A stretch of 64,000 nucleotides of DNA. Source: Rarobacter faecitabidus. Lineage in GTDB: Bacteria > Actinomycetota > Actinomycetes > Actinomycetales > Cellulomonadaceae. Position numbers and translations under genes: made by a program. Shown one piece after another: positions 16,777 through 25,362 of the stretch (within the stretch, counting starts at the first letter, position 1; every line of letters starts with the position of its first letter). Under the pieces are notes generated by a model. The model saw only the letters and a program-made list of their open reading frames with translations, was not told the origin of the DNA and searched no databases. Where the stretch lies: contig NZ_VFOS01000001.1 in the NCBI RefSeq assembly GCF_006716265.1, positions 620,001-684,000 of the forward strand, given 5' to 3'.

Positions 16777-17820
16777 TCAGTGTTGGGCGGTCGTTGCTTC
16801 CTCGAGGCGCGGCGACAATCCGACGGGTGCCGGGATGTGCTTGGTCATGAGCCGCTTGCGGAACACCCAGTAGGTCCAGCCCTGGTAGATCAGCACGACT
16901 GGGACCAAGGCGACGGCGACCCACGTCATGATGGTGAGCGTGTAGTCCTCGGAGGATGCATTGCGGATCGTGAGCGAGTTGGCTGGATCGTGCGCGGGCA
17001 TGACGTCGGGGAACATGGCGCCGAAAATGAGGACCACCGCGGCGAGGATGGCGAGGGCGGACGCGGCGAATGCCCAGCCTTCCCGGCGCTTCGCATTGGC
17101 TACGATGACGGCGATCAGGCTCGCCGCGGCCAGCGCGACTATCGCCCACGTCCAGCTGTTCTTGGCGTAAGCGACCTGCGCCCAGACCGCCCAGGTTCCC
17201 GCCGCGACGGTGGCGGCGATCGCGTATCGCCCCGCGAGCTTGTTCGCCTTGTCACGGATGTCACCGTCTGTCTTGAGCGCGATGAAGACCGAACCGTGCA
17301 TGAGGAACAGCAGGGCAGTCACCACGCCGCCGAGCAGCGCGAACGGGTTCAGCAGCGCGAAGAATCCGCCGACGTAGTGGTGCGCCGCGTCCAGTTCCAC
17401 GCCGCGCACGAGGTTGGCGAATGCGACGCCCCACAGCACAGCCGGAATCCAGGAGCCGAAGATCAGCGCGCGGTCCCACCAGGCGCGCCACTTGGGGTCG
17501 TTGATCTTGCCGCGGTACTCGAAGCCGCACACGCGCACGATGAGGGCAACGAGGATGAGCAGGAGGGGGAGGTAGAAGCCCGAGAACATCGTGGCGTACC
17601 AGTCCGGGAAGGCCGCGAAGGTGGCCCCGCCAGCGGTCAGCAGCCAGACCTCGTTGCCGTCCCACACGGGGCCGATCGTGTTGATCAGAACGCGGCGTTC
17701 CGTCTCGCCTCGGCCAAGGATCGGCAGCAGCATTCCCACGCCGAAGTCGAAGCCTTCGAGGACCAGGTAGCCGACCCAGAGGATGGTCAGCAGCAAGAAC
17801 CAAATCAGTGGCAGATCCAT
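16777..17820 (-). CDS. cydB: Cytochrome bd ubiquinol/menaquinol oxidase subunit II
   Basis: 347 residues with nine hydrophobic segments, the normal CydB size. The N terminus LWVGYLVLEGFDFGVGMLL and GPVWDGNEVWLLTAGGA are hallmark CydB motifs, including the conserved Asp/Glu residues of the proton path. It encodes the second membrane subunit of the terminal oxidase in the plasma membrane. The gene lies 36 bp after cydA on the same strand. Confidence 0.97.
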   Translation of the reverse strand: MDLPLIWFLLLTILWVGYLVLEGFDFGVGMLLPILGRGETERRVLINTIGPVWDGNEVWLLTAGGATFAAFPDWYATMFSGFYLPLLLILVALIVRVCGFEYRGKINDPKWRAWWDRALIFGSWIPAVLWGVAFANLVRGVELDAAHHYVGGFFALLNPFALLGGVVTALLFLMHGSVFIALKTDGDIRDKANKLAGRYAIAATVAAGTWAVWAQVAYAKNSWTWAIVALAAASLIAVIVANAKRREGWAFAASALAILAAVVLIFGAMFPDVMPAHDPANSLTIRNASSEDYTLTIMTWVAVALVPVVLIYQGWTYWVFRKRLMTKHIPAPVGLSPRLEEATTAQH

Positions 17821-17856
17821 TGTTCCGTCAATTCCTTAATTGAAGGTCCGGGTCGG

Positions 17857-19359
17857 TTAGTACGCGAACGACAGCGGGCCGTCGTCCTCGTCGCTGCCGG
17901 CGGGGCGACCGCCGATCCGCTGGGGCGAGACATCCTCGACTATCTCGGGTGCGCCCTCCACTGTGTAGCGGTGCATGAGCCGGTACCAGACCACGGCGAG
18001 AACTCCGTAGAGGAGGGTGAACACGATCATCGAGGTCAGGACGAGCCACGGGGCGATGGGCGAAACGCCGCGCTGCGTGAGCAGCCACACCCCGTCCACG
18101 CCCGTGGGGTTCGGGGCCACCACCCAGGGCTGGCGCCCGATCTCGGTGAAGATCCACCCGAAGCTCGACGCGAGGAAGGGTGTGGGAATAGCGATCAGCC
18201 CGATACGGGACAGCCACGGATTGTCGGAGATGCGGCCCTTCCTGGTCAGCCACAGGCCCGCGAGCGCGAGCGCGACCGAACCGGCGGCGAATCCGATCAT
18301 CAACCGGAAGCTCCAGTAGGTGACGGCGAGATTGGGTGAGTAACTGATCGGGTTGCCGGCCTCATCGGTGTAGCCGAATTTCGCCTCGTAGTCCGACTGG
18401 AGTTCGTTGACGCCCTTCAGCGTCGAGTTGAAGTCGCCGTTGGCGAGGAACGAGGTCGCACCCGGAATGGAGATGAGGCGGCGCACGCCCTCGCAGTCGT
18501 TGTTGAGATCACCGATGGTCAGGATCGAGAACGCGGCGCCCTCTTCGGTGTGGCACAGTGCCTCGGCCGCGGCCATCTTCATGGGCTGCTGCTCGAACAT
18601 GAGCTTCGCCTGCATGTCGCCGGTGAGGATGATGCCGACGCCCGCAACGATCATGACCCAGCAGCCGAAGCGCAGTCCGGTGCGATAGACGGACTTGGCG
18701 AACGCCTTGTCCTCGGCTTTGCCGGAACGTACCTTCTTGACCATCCACCAGGCGCAGATTCCGGCGACGAATGTTCCGGCGGTCAGGAAGGCCGCCGTCA
18801 CGGTGTGGGGGAAGGCTGCCCACAGGGTGTTGTTCGTCAGCACGTCCCCGATGGAGTTCATCTCGGCTCTGCCGGTCTCCGGATTCACCGTCGCACCCAC
18901 CGGGTGCTGCATCCAGGAGTTCGCCGCGAGGATGAACAGGGCTGATAGGTTCACGGCGATCGCCACCGCCCAGATCATCGCGAGGTGCAGTTTCTTCGGC
19001 AGTTTGTCCCAGCCGAAGATCCACAGGCCGAGGAATGTCGATTCGATGAAGAACGCCGCGAGGGCCTCCATCGCGAGCGGGGCGCCGAACACGTCGCCGA
19101 CGAACCGGGAGTATTCCGACCACGCCATACCGAACTGGAATTCCTGCACGATTCCGGTCGCCACGCCGAGCGCGAAGTTGATCAGCAGGAGTTTGCCGAA
19201 GAACTTGGTGAGCTTGAGCCACTTCTCGTCGCCGGTGCGGACCCACGCGGTTTGCATGACCGCTACGAGCGGGGCGAGTCCGATGGTCAGCGGGACGAAG
19301 ATGAAGTGATAGACGGTGGTGATGGCGAATTGCCACCTGGCCAGGTCGAGGACGTCCAC
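17857..19359 (-). CDS. cydA: Cytochrome bd ubiquinol/menaquinol oxidase subunit I
   Basis: A 500-residue haem subunit of the high-affinity quinol oxidase, used under low oxygen. WQFAITTVYHFIFVPLTIGL carries the N-terminal axial histidine; AALAAFFIESTFLGLWIFGW contains the acidic residues of the proton channel (context MEALAAFFIES); EIGRQPWVV is the conserved GRQPW motif. The Q-loop is of the short type. GTG at 19359 is preferred over TTG at 19362 because AGGAGG lies 6 nt before it. First gene of cydA-cydB-cydD-cydC-histidine kinase. Confidence 0.97.
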   Translation of the reverse strand: MDVLDLARWQFAITTVYHFIFVPLTIGLAPLVAVMQTAWVRTGDEKWLKLTKFFGKLLLINFALGVATGIVQEFQFGMAWSEYSRFVGDVFGAPLAMEALAAFFIESTFLGLWIFGWDKLPKKLHLAMIWAVAIAVNLSALFILAANSWMQHPVGATVNPETGRAEMNSIGDVLTNNTLWAAFPHTVTAAFLTAGTFVAGICAWWMVKKVRSGKAEDKAFAKSVYRTGLRFGCWVMIVAGVGIILTGDMQAKLMFEQQPMKMAAAEALCHTEEGAAFSILTIGDLNNDCEGVRRLISIPGATSFLANGDFNSTLKGVNELQSDYEAKFGYTDEAGNPISYSPNLAVTYWSFRLMIGFAAGSVALALAGLWLTRKGRISDNPWLSRIGLIAIPTPFLASSFGWIFTEIGRQPWVVAPNPTGVDGVWLLTQRGVSPIAPWLVLTSMIVFTLLYGVLAVVWYRLMHRYTVEGAPEIVEDVSPQRIGGRPAGSDEDDGPLSFAY

Positions 19360-19362
19360 CAA

Positions 19363-19693
19363 GTGCCTCCTGGTGATGCTGGCCGGATCGATTCCGGCCG
19401 TCGGGGGTCAATGAGGCGAAAACCGGACATATGTGGTCCGTTCTCCACAATCGAAACTAGTCGGATATTCGCCAGCACGTCGGGACCAAGGTCCCACTCG
19501 CCTGGGACCGGTGCCGTAGCCGGGTCGACCGGCTTCCCGTGTGTCATAATAAGAAACGGTTCTTGCAGGCCCACACCCCGCAAGAGCACCCAAGAATTAG
19601 CGTGACCGTGACAGGCTTCACTCACGAGCGTCGCCGCCCGGAAATCCCGGTGCAGGCGTGACGCCGGTGGTCGTTCGTCCGTCTACATTGCTT
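19363..19693. other. Divergent regulatory region between cydA and rne
   Basis: About 330 bp without a supported gene. It contains an imperfect dyad CGGAC-N7-GTCCG around ACATATGT (19425-19442), close to cydA, and an A/T-rich patch AAGAA-ACGG-TTCTT (about 19551-19564). Either could bind a regulator of cydA. Neither matches an operator I can name. Confidence 0.3.
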
Positions 19694-19699
19694 TAGGTT
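19694..19699 (+). promoter_or_regulatory. Candidate -10 box for rne
   Basis: TAGGTT (or TTAGGT one base earlier) lies 5-6 nt before the GTG of the upstream ORF at 19705, giving a nearly leaderless start and about 105 nt ahead of rne. Confidence 0.4.
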
Positions 19700-19704
19700 G
19701 CAGT

Positions 19705-19815
19705 GTGAGTCCGCAGTTCACCGAAGACTTCCCACTGGGGGACAGCCCAGTGCGATACCCGACACGACGGGCCGAGAGTGTGGGCATCGGCGGCGTCATG
19801 GAGCTAATTCCGTGA
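19705..19815 (+). CDS. Possible 36-codon upstream ORF coupled to rne
   Basis: A GTG-initiated frame of 36 codons begins VSPQFTEDFPLGDSPV and ends GVMELIP. Its TGA overlaps the GTG start of rne as GTGA, the standard layout for translational coupling. It begins directly downstream of a -10 box. It has no recognised homologue, so it may be a leader peptide tuning RNase E synthesis or a chance frame. Confidence 0.35.
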   Translation: MSPQFTEDFPLGDSPVRYPTRRAESVGIGGVMELIP

Positions 19816-22800
19816 CTCAGGATGAGAACACACAGTCAGATTCAACGAACGCAACCGGCGCAGGTGCGGGTTCGGCGGGACGCAGTCCCGCTGGCGGCCG
19901 CCAGCGTCGCCGCGTGACGCGCCCCGCAGGATCGTCGCGAACCGCCGACCAGTCCGCGGGAGCAGTTGAGCCGCCCATTGGCGGGGAGGCACCTCAAGCG
20001 CAGTCCGCCGCCGCTCCCCGGGATGGGGCGCCGCAGCCGGTCCGTGGCGCCGAGGACGAGTCTCGAAGCGCGCCCGCCTCGAAGCCACCGGCCCGTAAAC
20101 GGTCCACGAGCCGTGCCGCTCGTTCCGCGGCTGATGCGGGACAATCCCGCCCCGGCTCGGCCGATTCTGTGGAGATCGCCGAGCAGGCGGCTACCCCGAC
20201 GAGCAAGGCTCGGGCGACCGAGACCGCCAAGCCCGAACTCGACGTGTTCGCCGAGTTCGGCGCGGCAACCGACGCGCCTCGCGCCGCTTCGACACGCAGC
20301 CGATCTGGCCGCGGCGACTCGAGTCGTGCAAAGTCCGAACAGGGCCAGTCCGAGCGTCCGGCATCCTCGCGCGCCAAGACGACATCCCGTAAGAAGGCCG
20401 ACGCGCCCACGGAACAGGGAGTCGAGCAGGGGGCGCAGGAGAACTCGTCCGCGGATGCTCCTCTGAAGACCGCGAGCCGCGGGCGCAAGCGCAAGACAGC
20501 CGAGCCCACACCGCTCGATGAGGTCACCGCCGCGCTCAACGGCGCCCTTGAGGAAGTCAGCCGCCGGCACGACGGCCAGCCGGATGACTCCCAGGCGGGC
20601 CCGGAGGCCGGGGCTCAGCAGGAAGGCACCGCGAAGCGCGCGCCCAAGACACGATCGGCCGCCAAGGCGAAGTCGGCCGCCAAGTCGGAGAGCGCCGAGG
20701 AGGAACCGGCAGGTAAGAGGCGCTCGAAGCGAATCGAAACCGAGACGGAATCCGAGGGCGCCGACGAGACGCCCCAGGCCGAGGAATCGCAGTCGAAGAC
20801 GGAGCGTTCCACCCGGTCCAAGCGCGGCCGATCTCAGCGCGCCGCTAAGGCGCCGCTCTTCAGCGCAGCCGATGAGGTGGAAGAGGACGAGGACGAAACG
20901 TCCGAGATCCGACTGGCCGCCACGACACTCCTGTTCCAGGCTCCCGACGTAGCCCCGCGCGCCCGGCGCCGCAAGGCAGTGCCGGTCGAGGTGGAGGTCG
21001 TTGCGGAGGAAATCGACGAGGATGCAGCGGATCCCGAGGCTGCGGTCGAGGACGAGCCCGTAGACGAGATCGCCCAGGACCTTGCGGCCCTCGCACGTTC
21101 GCGAGACGAGGTCGACGATGACGCCGAATCGGATGATGACTCGGACGACGAGGACGGCCCGCAGCGCCGCCGTCGCCGCCGCCGCGGTGGTCGAGGTCGC
21201 CGCAAGGGTGGCAACGACAACGCAGGCGACAGCGATTCGGACGATTCCGCTGAGTCCGCGCCGGAGGAACCCGCCGAGGAATCCGAGACGGGCGAGGAGT
21301 CCGAGGGCTCCTCGCGTCGTCGTCGTCGTCGCCGTCGCGGCGGCAAGTCCGGTGATGGAGACGACAGTTCGTCCGGCTCGTCGCGTGCCGCGAACGACCA
21401 GGTCGTGGCGCTGAAGGGCTCCACCCGACTCGAGGCGAAGCGCCAGCGTCGCCGGGAGGGCCGCGACGCGGGCCGTCGCCGGCAGATCATCACCGAGGCC
21501 GAGTTCCTCGCCCGCCGCGAATCGGTGGACCGTTCGATGATCGTGCGCGAGCGGGCCGGTCGTACGCAGATCGCCGTCCTCGAGGACGGCGTGCTCGTCG
21601 AGCACTACGTCTCGCAGCAGTCGCAGGCATCCATGGCGGGCAACGTCTACCTGGGGCGCGTGCAGAACGTCCTGCCCTCCATGGAGGCGGCGTTCGTCGA
21701 CATCGGCAAGGGCCGTAACGCGGTGCTGTACGCCGGTGAGGTGAACTGGGACGCCGCAGGAATCGCCGATGGGCAGCCGCGCCGCATCGAACAGGCGCTC
21801 AAGTCCGGCGACACGGTCGTCGTCCAGGTCACCAAGGACCCGATCGGCCACAAGGGTGCGCGGCTCACGTCGCAGATCACGCTTGCCGGCCGCTACCTGG
21901 TGTTCGTGCCAGGCGGCGGGATGACCGGAATCTCGCGCAAACTGCCCGAGCCCGAGCGCGTGCGATTGAAGAAGATCCTGCGCGCGGTGGTTCCCGATGG
22001 TGCCGGCGTGATCGTGCGCACGGCCGCCGAGGGCGCCTCGGAGGAAGAACTCACGGCCGACATCGCCCGCCTGCAAACGCAGTGGGAGAACATCGAGAAG
22101 AAGTCGAAGAATGCCAGCGCGCCGAGCCTGCTTCAGGGCGAGCCTGACATGGCTATCCGCGTTGTGCGCGACATCTTCAACGACGACTTCAAGGAACTGG
22201 TCGTGTCCGGCAACGGCGTGTACCAGGAACTGCACTCCTACCTGCACGAGCTCGCACCCGACCTCGAGTCGAAGATGACGAAGTGGACGTCGCAGACCGA
22301 CGTCTTCGCGTCGCACCGCATCGACGAGCAACTCGCCAAGGGCATGGATCGTAAGGTGTGGCTGCCGTCCGGCGGATCGCTCGTGATCGACCGTACCGAG
22401 GCGATGACCGTCATCGACGTCAACACGGGCAAGTTCACCGGAACCGGTGGCACGCTCGAGGAGACGGTGACGCGCAACAACCTCGAGGCCGCCGAGGAGA
22501 TCGTCCGGCAGTTGCGCCTGCGCGACATCGGCGGGATCGTCGTCGTCGACTTCATCGACATGGTGCTCGAATCGAACCGCGATCTGGTTCTGCGTCGCCT
22601 GGTGGAGTGCCTCGGGCGCGACCGCACGCGCCACCAGGTCGCCGAGGTCACCTCGCTCGGGCTCGTTCAGATGACGCGCAAGCGCGTCGGGCAAGGCCTC
22701 GTGGAGGCGTTCTCCGAGACATGCTCGCACTGCCTGGGGCGCGGGTTCATCGTGCACGCCGAGCCGATCGAGCGCGGTCACGCCCAGCAGGCTGACGAGG

Positions 22801-23351
22801 AGAACGGGGGCGGCCCGAAGAAGTCCTCGCGTCGCCGTAAGAACTCTAACGCCGACGCGCAGCCAGCGGCGGCGCCTGTGCCGGTTCTCCCGGAGGCCTC
22901 ATCCAAGGAACGTGAAGTGGTGAAGGCCACGCTGGCGCAGATCGCCGCCGCGGCCGCCCACGCGCACGAGCACGACGGCGAGGCGTCGCAGGTCGAGTCC
23001 GCGTCGTTGGTTGAGCCGGGCAAGATCGAACCCGTCGACACTGAGTCCACCGCGTCGCCGGTCGAGTTGATCGAGCCTGTCGACACTGAGTCCACCGCGT
23101 CGCCGGTCGAGTTGATCGAACCCGTCGAGACCGAGTCTGAGCCTGCGTTGCTGGTTGAGCTGGTCGACACTGAGTCCGCGTCGCCAGTCGAGCGCGTTGA
23201 GTCCGAGCCTGCCGCGCCGCCGGTCGAGCCGGTCGAGACTCCTTCCGTCCAAGCGGAGCCCGGCGACGCCGGAACGGTGGAAGGCGAGGCCGTCGAAAGC
23301 AAGCCCGCGAAGGCGAAGCGCCCCGTGCGGCGGCGGAAAACTCGTCCATAA
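19812..23351 (+). CDS. rne: Ribonuclease E/G family endoribonuclease
   Basis: 1179 residues. A low-complexity N-terminal arm (1-570) has Ala/Glu-rich and Arg-rich patches (RRRRRRRGGRGRRKGG). The catalytic core from about 575 starts MIVRERAGRTQIAVLEDG, includes the S1 part (GNVYLGRVQNVLPSMEAAFV), DVNTGKFTG and IVVVDFIDM with the two metal-binding aspartates, and the zinc-link CSHCLGRGF. A C-terminal acidic arm carries repeats of EPVDTESTASPVELI. It degrades mRNA and matures rRNA, and in Actinobacteria is essential. GTG at 19812 has GGAG 8 nt upstream and overlaps the uORF stop. Confidence 0.95.
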   Translation: MTQDENTQSDSTNATGAGAGSAGRSPAGGRQRRRVTRPAGSSRTADQSAGAVEPPIGGEAPQAQSAAAPRDGAPQPVRGAEDESRSAPASKPPARKRSTSRAARSAADAGQSRPGSADSVEIAEQAATPTSKARATETAKPELDVFAEFGAATDAPRAASTRSRSGRGDSSRAKSEQGQSERPASSRAKTTSRKKADAPTEQGVEQGAQENSSADAPLKTASRGRKRKTAEPTPLDEVTAALNGALEEVSRRHDGQPDDSQAGPEAGAQQEGTAKRAPKTRSAAKAKSAAKSESAEEEPAGKRRSKRIETETESEGADETPQAEESQSKTERSTRSKRGRSQRAAKAPLFSAADEVEEDEDETSEIRLAATTLLFQAPDVAPRARRRKAVPVEVEVVAEEIDEDAADPEAAVEDEPVDEIAQDLAALARSRDEVDDDAESDDDSDDEDGPQRRRRRRRGGRGRRKGGNDNAGDSDSDDSAESAPEEPAEESETGEESEGSSRRRRRRRRGGKSGDGDDSSSGSSRAANDQVVALKGSTRLEAKRQRRREGRDAGRRRQIITEAEFLARRESVDRSMIVRERAGRTQIAVLEDGVLVEHYVSQQSQASMAGNVYLGRVQNVLPSMEAAFVDIGKGRNAVLYAGEVNWDAAGIADGQPRRIEQALKSGDTVVVQVTKDPIGHKGARLTSQITLAGRYLVFVPGGGMTGISRKLPEPERVRLKKILRAVVPDGAGVIVRTAAEGASEEELTADIARLQTQWENIEKKSKNASAPSLLQGEPDMAIRVVRDIFNDDFKELVVSGNGVYQELHSYLHELAPDLESKMTKWTSQTDVFASHRIDEQLAKGMDRKVWLPSGGSLVIDRTEAMTVIDVNTGKFTGTGGTLEETVTRNNLEAAEEIVRQLRLRDIGGIVVVDFIDMVLESNRDLVLRRLVECLGRDRTRHQVAEVTSLGLVQMTRKRVGQGLVEAFSETCSHCLGRGFIVHAEPIERGHAQQADEENGGGPKKSSRRRKNSNADAQPAAAPVPVLPEASSKEREVVKATLAQIAAAAAHAHEHDGEASQVESASLVEPGKIEPVDTESTASPVELIEPVDTESTASPVELIEPVETESEPALLVELVDTESASPVERVESEPAAPPVEPVETPSVQAEPGDAGTVEGEAVESKPAKAKRPVRRRKTRP
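23026..23245 (+). repeat. Tandem repeats in the rne C-terminal tail
   Basis: Units of about 45-57 bp encode EPVDTESTASPVELI twice in full, followed by decayed copies. The DNA contains TTGATCGAGCCTGTCGA-like stretches that resemble the TTGAGCCTGTCGA-type words scattered in many actinobacterial genomes. Confidence 0.7.
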
Positions 23352-23378
23352 CCCCCGCTTCTCGGGAACTTAGCGCGA

Positions 23379-23412
23379 GCGCGCCCGGTCAGGATCACCC
23401 TGGCCGGGCGCG
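23379..23412. terminator. Bidirectional terminator between rne and the AEC transporter gene
   Basis: CGCGCCCGGTCAGG pairs with CCTGGCCGGGCGCG (one G-U pair) around a short ATCAC loop. It lies between convergent genes and would stop both. Confidence 0.75.
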
Positions 23413-23489
23413 TTCGCTGTTGTCCGCCTACAGCGCGACTGGAAGCGACCGAGACGCAGCAGCCCGGCGCGCAAAGGTGCCGGACAGTG

Positions 23490-24419
23490 CTACGCCATCA
23501 TGGCGGCGAGCGCGAGCACGATCGGGATGGAGATAGCGCTCGTCAGGAGGATCGAGTCGCGGGCAAGAGTGATGCCGGTATTTGCGCGCATCGCGTAGAC
23601 GAACACGTTCTGGGCGGTGGGAAGCGCGGCGAACAGGGTCGCGGCGAAGAGTTCGATGCCCTCGAGGCCGACGGCGTAGCGAGCCAGCAGGAACGCTGCG
23701 GCGGGTTGCACCACGTTCTTCAGCACGATGACCAGGAAGATGGTGGGCCGCACCTGGGCGCCGCCGGGCAGTTTTCCTGCGTGCAGGGACATGCCGAACG
23801 CGAGCAGGGCCGCGGGCACTGCCAGCCCGGCGAGGAGGCCGAGCGGCTGGAGGATGACCTCTGGAACCGGCCACGGGAGCAGGGAAGCCGCGATGCCAGC
23901 GAGTGCGGCGATGACCAGCGGATTCAGGAAGACCGGGCGTATCGCCGCCCCGGGTCCGCCGCGCCCGGTTTCGCGCGCATGCTGCCGCTCGATGACGGCC
24001 ATCGACAGCGGCGCGAGCACGCACAACTGCCACAGCATGACGGGGATCGCATACGAGGCGCTGCCGAGGACATAGACCGCGATCGGGATGCCGAGGTTGC
24101 CGCCGTTCACGTAGCCGCTGGCCAGCGACCCGATGACGATCTGATCGAGCGGTTGATGCCAGGCGAAGCGAGCAACGAGCACGAAGATCGTGACCACAGC
24201 GACCACGGAGCCAGCGGTGACCAGGAGCGCGGGAGAGAAGACCTGGCCCAGGTCCGAGGTGGCGATCTGGGTGAAGAGCAGCGTGGGCATGGCGATGGTG
24301 AAGGCGAGCCGGGCGAGGACCCGCTGACCGTCCGGGCCGAGGATTCGCCGACGAGCGACCCCGTAGCCAACGAAGATGACTATCCCGATCACGCCAAAGC
24401 CAAAGAGAACCCCCGCCAC
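23490..24419 (-). CDS. AEC (auxin efflux carrier) family transporter
   Basis: 309 residues, about ten hydrophobic segments in the two-times-five arrangement of the AEC/BART superfamily. FTIAMPTLLFTQIATSDL, GSLASGYVNGGNLGIPIAVY and FAALPTAQNVFVYAMRAN are typical, including the Asn-Gly-Gly-Asn-x-Gly-x-Pro motif. Bacterial members move organic acids such as malate or malonate; the substrate here is unknown. GTG at 24419 is chosen because the conserved start AGVLFGFG follows it; CATGAT lies 6 nt upstream and may serve a leaderless transcript. Confidence 0.88.
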   Translation of the reverse strand: MAGVLFGFGVIGIVIFVGYGVARRRILGPDGQRVLARLAFTIAMPTLLFTQIATSDLGQVFSPALLVTAGSVVAVVTIFVLVARFAWHQPLDQIVIGSLASGYVNGGNLGIPIAVYVLGSASYAIPVMLWQLCVLAPLSMAVIERQHARETGRGGPGAAIRPVFLNPLVIAALAGIAASLLPWPVPEVILQPLGLLAGLAVPAALLAFGMSLHAGKLPGGAQVRPTIFLVIVLKNVVQPAAAFLLARYAVGLEGIELFAATLFAALPTAQNVFVYAMRANTGITLARDSILLTSAISIPIVLALAAMMA

Positions 24420-24563
24420 TCATTGATCATGCGCGATGCATGTCGCCCTCTACTAGGACGCACGTCACAGTGGGCGCTCGCAGGCTAGGGCAGCCCTCGC
24501 GCTGCAGCGGTGCTCTGCCGCCGGCGGCTGGCGACGATCGGGAGCGCTTTGTTCGAGACTCAA

Positions 24564-24608
24564 TTCATGTGCTGTAGCGTATCAATTTGATACGCTACAG
24601 CACATGAA
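24564..24608. promoter_or_regulatory. 45-bp perfect palindrome spanning promoter and start codon of the AbiEi-like gene
   Basis: A 22-nt arm starting TTCATGTGCTGTAGCG is mirrored exactly after a single central T. The right arm contains both a -10 box (TACGCT, 24591-24596) and, 7 nt later, the ATG at 24604. AbiEi antitoxins are known to repress their own promoters by binding inverted repeats, so this is a probable autoregulatory operator. As RNA it would also bury the start codon. Confidence 0.85.
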
Positions 24609-25176
24609 AGTAAGGGACGCGGTGATCGAGTTTGCGGCGACTCACCACGGATATATCACCACTCGCGACGCCCACGAACTGGGCATCGACCCGGCGCAAT
24701 TGCGGCTCATGGCCGCTCGCGATCGGCTAGAGCGTGTGTCTCGGGGGGTCTACCGGGTCCCATTGCTGCCTCGCGGACGGTACGACAAGTTCGCCCAAGC
24801 CGTCGCTTGGACGTTGGGACGTGGTGTCATCTCGCACGAATCGGCGCTCTTTCTGCATGGCCTCGCGGACATGAACCCTTTGAGCATTCACCTTACGGTT
24901 CCGCGGGCCAACTATCCGCGAACAGCAGGCGGTGAACTGTATCTTCTGCATCGACGTGACCTAGACGCAGGCGACACTACGGATCGATACGCTTTACCGG
25001 TCACGACCGTGTCACGATCGATTTGTGACTGTTTGAGGGGAGTCGAAGCCGATCGATTGCGCACTGTCGTTGATCAGGCGAGAGTCCGCAACCTGATCGG
25101 TGACCGTGATGCCGATGTGCTGCGAGCAGTTATCACTGCGTATGGAGCAACCCATACGACACGTCGCCTGTCGTGA
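24604..25176 (+). CDS. AbiEi-like antitoxin / type IV TA-related transcriptional regulator, no adjacent toxin
   Basis: 190 residues. The N-terminal winged helix reads AATHHGYITTRDAHELGIDP followed by LERVSRGVYRVPLLP, the layout of AbiEi antitoxins. The C-terminal part (VISHESALFLHGLADMNPLS, IHLTVPR) matches the AbiEi C domain. In AbiE systems this protein represses the operon and antagonises the nucleotidyltransferase toxin AbiEii. No nucleotidyltransferase follows; the next gene is rplU. Its GC content appears lower than that of its neighbours, suggesting acquisition. The start codon is inside the palindrome. Confidence 0.8.
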   Translation: MKVRDAVIEFAATHHGYITTRDAHELGIDPAQLRLMAARDRLERVSRGVYRVPLLPRGRYDKFAQAVAWTLGRGVISHESALFLHGLADMNPLSIHLTVPRANYPRTAGGELYLLHRRDLDAGDTTDRYALPVTTVSRSICDCLRGVEADRLRTVVDQARVRNLIGDRDADVLRAVITAYGATHTTRRLS

Positions 25177-25190
25177 GTCCCGTCGCGCAT

Positions 25191-25219
25191 TTGACCCACA
25201 TGGCGATCCGTCGTAAAGT
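25191..25219 (+). promoter_or_regulatory. Sigma-70-type promoter of rplU-rpmA
   Basis: TTGACC (25191-25196), 17-bp spacer, TAAAGT (25214-25219). The transcript would start near 25226, leaving a leader of about 135 nt. The leader begins with a small hairpin GTGCGC-N6-GCGCAC (25229-25246) that could serve ribosomal protein feedback, though no known L21-leader fold was recognised. Confidence 0.7.
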
Positions 25220-25362
25220 AGAACGTCGGTGCGCTCACAGGCGCACATATTTGTGGATGCAGTAGCGATCCGCACCCCCGCACAGTGGCCAGTCGGCTGC
25301 CCGGTGGTGCCAGGTATGCGTCAGGCATCCTCGCAGTCATCCAAGAGAGAATGGGCAGCAAA

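Noticed and set aside
16759-18339. 526-codon plus-strand frame across cydB and cydA
   Set aside because: Shadow of well-conserved cydB/cydA on the other strand; no motif, extremely Arg/Asp/Glu-rich.
19842-22781. 979-codon open frame on the minus strand opposite rne
   Set aside because: High-GC third-position bias opens long antisense frames; the peptide has no domain, and the plus strand carries a clear RNase E.
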